Shown here piece after piece: positions 13,723 through 18,049 of a stretch of DNA of 18,049 bases; position 1 is the stretch's first letter, and each line of letters begins with the position of its first letter. Origin of the DNA: Dehalococcoidia bacterium (GTDB lineage Bacteria; Chloroflexota; Dehalococcoidia; Dehalococcoidales; UBA1222); the NCBI GenBank assembly GCA_009776515.1, contig WRNP01000025.1, positions 1 to 18,049 on the forward strand, read 5' to 3'. The notes beneath the pieces are model-generated. The model saw only the letters and a list, made by a program, of their open reading frames with translations, ran no database searches and was not told the DNA's origin. Made by a program: the position numbers and the translations under genes.

Positions 13723-15336
13723 CTACGTTACCGCATCCCGTTTCCCATAAAAGACTACTCCGCCGACGACCAGGACTGCGGCCAATGATGTCAAGGCAGC
13801 AAGCATAGCAAGGTTCACATGGTCAACAGGAAGCTGCGGGACATATCCAAAAGGAGTGATCCTATCAAGCCAACCGGGCAAAAGATTCGGCAGGCGCCCG
13901 ATAAAGATTGCAAAAAAGGTGAATCCGTAGTATCCCCAGATCGCCGCCGTCGCTTTTGGGGCCAGCCCGATAAGCAAAACTGCCGCGCCAAGCATCACCC
14001 ACATCGCCGGCAGGTAGACCAAGGTGGCTTTCATCAGATAACCAAGCGTAAGAGTGCCCGGATCTGGCAAAACAGCTACGGCCGACGCGTAGAGCCCAAC
14101 GGCAATGGCACACTGCACGAGAACGCTGGCCACCAATGCCAGCACCACATAACCCAACAGATATCTCCGGCGGGATACGGCCCGAGACAGCACATGTTCC
14201 GCGTAGCCATCCCTCTCCTCGCTCCGTAGCTTCAGAATCGTTATCAAAACCACCGCCAGCGCCATAAGTGATGTTAGGGAGATAACCATGGAAACAAACA
14301 TTTGGGCTGTCGTATAGTTAGGATCTGTGCCGACGATCTGCATATACCAATCACTACTGGTCACGAAACTCTCAATATCCCCCAGAATCGCACCATAAGA
14401 GGCTCCCAAAAGAAATATGCCCAGGCTGCACAGGGCAATGGTATTTTGCGACAACCGGAACGTCAATCCGAACGCCGAGCGCAGAGAAGACGAGGCCTCT
14501 CGCCGCCCTGGCTTAGCAGAGATAAAGCCCTGCCCCATGTCACGTCTCGCATTTAGAGTATAGGCCACCGCAACCACCGCAGACGTCTCAAGCAACAGCA
14601 CTAAAACCGGCCACCAATAATTCTCCACATATATCTGCGCCCGTTGAATGAGTCCCATCGGACTTATAAGCGACAATGCCTCACTGCTCATATCTCCGGC
14701 GGCACGCATCAGGTAAAAAAGACCCAACGCCGCCAGCGAGAACATGACAGCGGTGCGCGCAGAGGCAAAGACCTGCGAAAACAAAGCCGCGACCGCCGCA
14801 AAAAACAGTCCTGAGACCCCTACCGCCACCCCATACAGCATGGAATCGGTAAACCCCATGCTATCAATACCCATCACAGCAATGCCAAGCCCCGTCAGCA
14901 GGGCAAGGGCGCTGTTTACGATAACAGCCGTGATCATGGCGGCATTAAGGTTGGCCAAGCGCCCCGTTGGCGCTGAGCGCACAATTTCAGTGCGCCCTCG
15001 CTCTTCGTCAGCGCGCGTATGGCGTATCGCCAGCAAAATATTCATTACTGCGACCGCGATGATTACCCAAAGCAGCATAGCATTGCTGTACATCGCCCCT
15101 GCGGTATAGTTATCGCTGCCGTAAACGGGTCCCATAAGTGCTATCATGGCGGGATTTTTGAGGGTCTCCGCATATGCCGCTCTGGCTGCATCATCAAATA
15201 GACTGCCCAGCGCAGGCGCCAATCCCACCATGAACAGCAATAGAACAGCGAGCCAGACCGCAGACATGACACGCTCTCGGCGCAGAATCAACCTGACAAG
15301 CTTCCCAGTATTCTCAAAGTTGCCGCGCACGATCAC
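13723..15336 (-). CDS. ABC-2 type exporter permease (COG3559/TnrB-like, polyketide-antibiotic exporter family)
   Basis: A 537-aa polytopic membrane protein with about 12 predicted helices in two similar halves (residues about 1-260 and 290-537). The segment IRHTRADEERGRTEIVRSAP (104-123) is a hallmark I associate with COG3559 exporters (tetronasin/polyketide antibiotic export). A second such segment, LRSEERDGYAEHVLSRAVSR, occurs in the C-terminal half, indicating an internal duplication. It starts at a GTG whose last bases overlap the stop of the ATPase gene (GTGA, 15336-15333), preceded by GGAGGG. This tight coupling makes it the membrane partner of that ATPase. Efflux is likely; the substrate is unknown and no biosynthetic genes are adjacent. 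Confidence 0.88.
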   Translation of the reverse strand: MIVRGNFENTGKLVRLILRRERVMSAVWLAVLLLFMVGLAPALGSLFDDAARAAYAETLKNPAMIALMGPVYGSDNYTAGAMYSNAMLLWVIIAVAVMNILLAIRHTRADEERGRTEIVRSAPTGRLANLNAAMITAVIVNSALALLTGLGIAVMGIDSMGFTDSMLYGVAVGVSGLFFAAVAALFSQVFASARTAVMFSLAALGLFYLMRAAGDMSSEALSLISPMGLIQRAQIYVENYWWPVLVLLLETSAVVAVAYTLNARRDMGQGFISAKPGRREASSSLRSAFGLTFRLSQNTIALCSLGIFLLGASYGAILGDIESFVTSSDWYMQIVGTDPNYTTAQMFVSMVISLTSLMALAVVLITILKLRSEERDGYAEHVLSRAVSRRRYLLGYVVLALVASVLVQCAIAVGLYASAVAVLPDPGTLTLGYLMKATLVYLPAMWVMLGAAVLLIGLAPKATAAIWGYYGFTFFAIFIGRLPNLLPGWLDRITPFGYVPQLPVDHVNLAMLAALTSLAAVLVVGGVVFYGKRDAVT

Positions 15337-16229
15337 GTCCCTCCGCGCACGTTATAATGGCGCATAAACAAATCCTCTAGCGTGGGTGGCATGCTTTCTA
15401 ATTTGACCACTTTAAATCTTGAGATGTGGGCTACAACGCTACCGATCTCTGCTGAGTCCACCTGAAACGACACTCCGCCCCGTTCACTGCTGATACCGTA
15501 AACCCCCCTCATGCCCTCTAGCCCCTCTATCGGGTTTTCCGTTTCCACACTCATCGAAAATCTCGTAAGATGGCGAAGTTGGCTTAGCGTCCCTGTCTCA
15601 ACAAGCTTACCATCACGAATGATGCCTACCCTATCGCAAAGTCGCTCCACCTCGGAGAGGATGTGACTAGAAAGGAAAATGCCCTTGCCGTTGTTTTTTT
15701 GCTCCAGTACATATTCCTGAAAAACCTGACCCATAATCGGATCTAGTCCGCTGGTCGGTTCGTCCAGAATATACAAATCGGCATCGGAGGCGAATGCGGC
15801 GACAAGGGCAACTTTTTGTCTGTTGCCCTTAGAATATGAGCGGCATTTTTTAGACGGGTCAAGATCGAACATTTTAAGCAGTTTTTCCCGGCGGGTCCTA
15901 TCAAGCTTGCCCCGCAGGCTGACAAATAGGTCAATGACCTCGCCGCCTGTCAGGTTCGGCCATAAGCTGACGTCGCCGGGAACATATGCAACGCGCTTAT
16001 GTATTTCAACCGCATCTTTCCAGGCATCCATTCCGAAAACCTGCGCGCTTCCCTCCGATGCCTGGATAATACCCAGCAGCACACGAATGGTGGTCGTCTT
16101 GCCAGCCCCGTTTGGGCCGATGTAGCCAAATACCTCCCCCTCATTTACCTTAAGGTCAATGCCATTAAGAGCAGTAAATCTGCCAAATCTCTTAGTCAGC
16201 TTAACGGTTTCCAGGCTTAATGCAGGCAT
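15333..16229 (-). CDS. ABC transporter ATP-binding protein (exporter ATPase)
   Basis: A 298-aa ABC ATPase. Walker A GPNGAGKT is at 38-45, Walker B YILDEPTSGLDP at 153-164, and the H-loop His in FLSSHILSE at about 188. The signature motif is the degenerate YSKGNRQKV (132-140) rather than LSGGQ. The Q-loop reads VPGDVSLWPNLTGGE, as is common in ABC-2 drug-exporter ATPases. The roughly 80-residue C-terminal extension is typical of that group. ATG 16229 is chosen because GGAGG (16240-16236, minus strand) lies 6 nt upstream; the longer frame from 16259 includes an atypical MMCRVFWRGR lead. It energises the permease encoded immediately downstream. The AGCGCATATA motif lies 34 nt upstream of its start. 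Confidence 0.93.
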   Translation of the reverse strand: MPALSLETVKLTKRFGRFTALNGIDLKVNEGEVFGYIGPNGAGKTTTIRVLLGIIQASEGSAQVFGMDAWKDAVEIHKRVAYVPGDVSLWPNLTGGEVIDLFVSLRGKLDRTRREKLLKMFDLDPSKKCRSYSKGNRQKVALVAAFASDADLYILDEPTSGLDPIMGQVFQEYVLEQKNNGKGIFLSSHILSEVERLCDRVGIIRDGKLVETGTLSQLRHLTRFSMSVETENPIEGLEGMRGVYGISSERGGVSFQVDSAEIGSVVAHISRFKVVKLESMPPTLEDLFMRHYNVRGGT

Positions 16230-16360
16230 ACGACCCCTCCAAAAAACTCTACACATCATTCTAGCGCATATAAATCATTATTCCCATCGCTTGTTAACGC
16301 CAACCTTGTCAACAGCATGCCCCCTATGGCCGGGCACTGCGCATACAATAGTCGTGATGC

Positions 16361-16366
16361 TATACT
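16361..16366 (+). promoter_or_regulatory. Candidate -10 box for recO
   Basis: TATACT lies 30 nt before the recO ATG. The hexamer 17 bp upstream (TGCGCA, 16338-16343) matches the -35 consensus at only 3 of 6 positions. The divergent exporter promoter must also lie within 16230-16396, but no confident pair was found for it. Confidence 0.35.
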
Positions 16367-16396
16367 ATCCACAGCAAGCCATCAGATAAAAATACC

Positions 16397-17179
16397 ATGT
16401 CTAAGCCGCACACCTTTCAGACGCCCGCCGTAATTATCAAGAAGACACGCCTAGGGGAGGCCGATGTCATCTTTACTCTATACACACCGCATCTAGGCAA
16501 AATACAGGGTATCGCCAAATCGGTGCGGAAGACCGCCAGCCGTTTGGCAGGTCACCTGGAGCTTCTCACTTATTCACAGGTGACTCTCGCCCGCGGTAAA
16601 AACCTTGATACTATCATCGGTAGCCAGACCATCAATTCTTTCTTGCCACTCAAAAGCAATCTTGAGCTTATTTCATGCGGTCTCTATTTATTGGAGCTGA
16701 TAAACCAATTCACGCCTGACGAGACTTCGGATCCAGGTCTATTTGATCTTGTGCTAACCTCGCTCGAACACCTCGCGCGCGGGGCCGATTGCCAAATGCT
16801 CCTGCGTCACTTTGAGATGAGGCTCCTCCGTCACGCCGGCTACCACCCCGAGCTTGCTCACTGCGTCGCCTGCCAAAAGCCATTGGAGGAAAGAGGGGCC
16901 GCCCTCTTCGCCCTCAGTGCAGGAGGCCTCATATGCATTAATTGCAACCAGGCAAAAGGACATCGCGGATACGGGCTTTCGCCCAACGCTCTACACCTCA
17001 TGCGCCTATTACAGGCAGGGGAATGGCAGGATATCGACCAAATAGTAGTTGATGACACGCCGCTGCGCGAGGTCCAGAGATTGATGCAAAGCTATATCCG
17101 CTCCATCCTGGAGCGTGACATCCGCTCTGCCGCTTGGCTGGTCACCATTGAACAAAGTTCGATTTACGCACAGCGGTGA
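16397..17179 (+). CDS. recO: DNA repair protein RecO
   Basis: A 260-aa RecO, which anneals single strands and helps RecR load RecA. The N-terminal OB-fold begins QTPAVIIKKTRLGEADVIFT (residues 8-27), a typical start, followed by GKIQGIAKSVRK (34-45). The C-terminal domain contains a CxxC pair (C156/C159, CVACQ) and a second (C180/C183, CINC) that form the zinc site found in many RecO proteins. Length is normal. The ATG lies 30 nt downstream of a TATACT box with only a poor ribosome binding site. It probably acts with the RecR encoded at 10846. The lysyl-tRNA synthetase gene follows after 218 nt but has its own promoter. Confidence 0.93.
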   Translation: MSKPHTFQTPAVIIKKTRLGEADVIFTLYTPHLGKIQGIAKSVRKTASRLAGHLELLTYSQVTLARGKNLDTIIGSQTINSFLPLKSNLELISCGLYLLELINQFTPDETSDPGLFDLVLTSLEHLARGADCQMLLRHFEMRLLRHAGYHPELAHCVACQKPLEERGAALFALSAGGLICINCNQAKGHRGYGLSPNALHLMRLLQAGEWQDIDQIVVDDTPLREVQRLMQSYIRSILERDIRSAAWLVTIEQSSIYAQR

Positions 17180-17356
17180 ATAGCGAATCGGCCAGGGAAG
17201 CCTTAACCCGTTATGAGTCAGATGGCATTATGAAATGAGTATCGATGGCTACATGTAATAGTGCCGCCTGTTTTGCCTGCCGTGCTCTATCGTTGCCCCC
17301 CAGTCCACGCCCGCAACCAGACGAATAAGCACTTACGCCGCTCTAATCCCCACCAT

Positions 17357-17386
17357 TTGTGTTGCGGGATACAAATTACCTATAAT
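17357..17386 (+). promoter_or_regulatory. Promoter of lysS with a very short leader
   Basis: TTGTGT (17357-17362) and a perfect TATAAT (17381-17386) are spaced by 18 bp. The expected transcript start (about 17393) is only some 5 nt from the ATG at 17398. No Shine-Dalgarno can fit, suggesting leaderless or near-leaderless translation. The rest of 17180-17356 shows no gene. Confidence 0.65.
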
Positions 17387-17397
17387 AGCCTCAAACT

Positions 17398-18049
17398 ATG
17401 TCATCAGCAGAAAACCGCATCCCCCAACCAAGAATAGGCAAACTCCGTAGCCTTATAGACCGCGGTATCGACCCCTATCCCGCCCATTTACACCGCTCTC
17501 AAACCAACGCCGAGGCCGTAGCACTTCTCGCTAAGCAGGAAGAGGAGCAGACCCCGCCGGCGGAAGTAGCGGTCGCGGGACGCATCACAGCCATACGCGG
17601 TATGGGCAAGCTCGCTTTTATAGATATCCTCGACGGCTCGGGCAAGCTCCAACTTTATGTCAATAAATCCAAACTGAACGAAGCCTCCGCCGAGCTTCTC
17701 GGCGACTTGGACATCGGCGACTTTGTAGGCGCGGCTGGCACCATGGTCCGCACACGCACCCTTGAACCCAGCGTGGATGCCCAAGCGCTTACCATCCTCG
17801 CCAAATCTCTCAGACCCCTGCCGGAAAAGTGGCATGGCCTGCAGGACACCGAGAAGCGCTACCGCCAACGTTACTTGGATCTCATCGCCAACCCCGAGGC
17901 GCGCGAGGTCTTCCGCCGCCGGAGTCGCATCGTCTCAGCTTTGCGGCATTTCTTGGATGAACGGGGCTTCCTGGAGGTAGAAACCCCCGTACTCCAGCCA
18001 TCAGCCGGAGGAGCACTGGCGCGGCCGTTTATCACCCACCACAACGCCC
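17398..18049 (+). CDS. lysS: Class II lysyl-tRNA synthetase, 5' part (runs off right edge)
   Basis: The frame from ATG 17398 stays open for 217 codons to the window end. The N-terminal anticodon-binding OB-fold is visible as EVAVAGRITAIRGMGKLAFI followed by a strand rich in DGSGKLQLYVNK. The linker WHGLQDTEKRYRQRYLDLI (about 143-161) is diagnostic of LysRS. Class II motif 1 follows as FLDERGFLEVETPVLQP (about 184-200), then GGALARPFITHHNA, where the ATP/lysine site begins. The enzyme charges tRNA-Lys with lysine in the cytoplasm. Motifs 2 and 3 lie beyond the window. The -10 box sits 11 nt before the ATG. Confidence 0.95.
   Translation, partial: MSSAENRIPQPRIGKLRSLIDRGIDPYPAHLHRSQTNAEAVALLAKQEEEQTPPAEVAVAGRITAIRGMGKLAFIDILDGSGKLQLYVNKSKLNEASAELLGDLDIGDFVGAAGTMVRTRTLEPSVDAQALTILAKSLRPLPEKWHGLQDTEKRYRQRYLDLIANPEAREVFRRRSRIVSALRHFLDERGFLEVETPVLQPSAGGALARPFITHHNA

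Noticed and set aside
16267..16312. Minus-strand exporter promoter using TTGACA at 16312-16307
   Set aside because: The -35 is a perfect match, but no -10-like hexamer lies 16-18 bp downstream. The alternative TTAACA/TTTATA pair (16297-16269) has a poor -10.
17180..17356. A tRNA or small ORF between recO and lysS
   Set aside because: No cloverleaf, CCA end or coding pattern with a ribosome binding site was seen.

Overview
This window looks like the chromosome of a bacterium of moderate GC content. My best guess is a Chloroflexota member of the Dehalococcoidia type. That rests on recalled gene content: a CetZ-like tubulin homologue beside gapdh, an orphan 2-hydroxyacyl-CoA dehydratase D-like protein, and eno, dnaX, recR, recO and lysS close together. 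It is an inference, not a database result. Most of the window is ordinary core genome; the accessory material lies at 1-215, 3121-4619 and 12575-16390.

Layout, left to right. Positions 1-215 hold the 5' end of a leftward transposase gene running off the window, followed by an insertion-element end with two full copies and one partial copy of a roughly 22-bp repeat. A tight rightward cluster follows: two cysteine-rich zinc-ribbon proteins (231-557, 615-1280), a TIGR00725/SLOG-fold protein (1316-1810), and enolase (1798-3093), which overlaps it by 13 nt. Facing eno is a damaged leftward locus. The N-terminal part of a secreted repeat (beta-helix-like) protein (about 3650-4619) is joined out of frame to the C-terminal part of a MacB/FtsX-type ABC permease (3121 to about 3655). 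Then come rightward genes for a 2-hydroxyacyl-CoA dehydratase D-component-like protein (4723-5733), a TfoX N-terminal-domain protein (5755-6081) and glyceraldehyde-3-phosphate dehydrogenase (6134-7147).

A textbook sigma-70 promoter (TTGACA, 17 bp, TAGAAT) drives a tubulin/FtsZ-superfamily GTPase with CetZ-like loops (7270-8436), which ends at a very strong hairpin terminator. A second good promoter (TTTACA, 16 bp, TATAAT) drives the classical dnaX-ybaB-recR recombination/replication cluster (8781-11457). CorA (11516-12574) and an AqpZ-like aquaporin (12819-13505) follow. Between the aquaporin and a leftward two-gene ABC exporter (ATPase 15333-16229, permease 13723-15336) lie two separate nested inverted-repeat structures. 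The window closes with recO (16397-17179) and the first 217 codons of class II lysyl-tRNA synthetase (from 17398).

How the genes fit together: eno and gap are lower-glycolysis/gluconeogenesis enzymes; dnaX, ybaB, recR and recO serve replication and RecFOR repair; CorA and AqpZ are envelope channels; the ABC pair is probably a drug or metabolite exporter. I found no CRISPR array, tRNA, rRNA, toxin-antitoxin pair or evident defence island. The points most worth a second look are the CetZ-like GTPase and its structured leader, the adhesin/permease junction, the two nested inverted-repeat elements, a 10-bp sequence shared by the aquaporin and exporter flanks, and several genes with -10 boxes almost touching their start codons.
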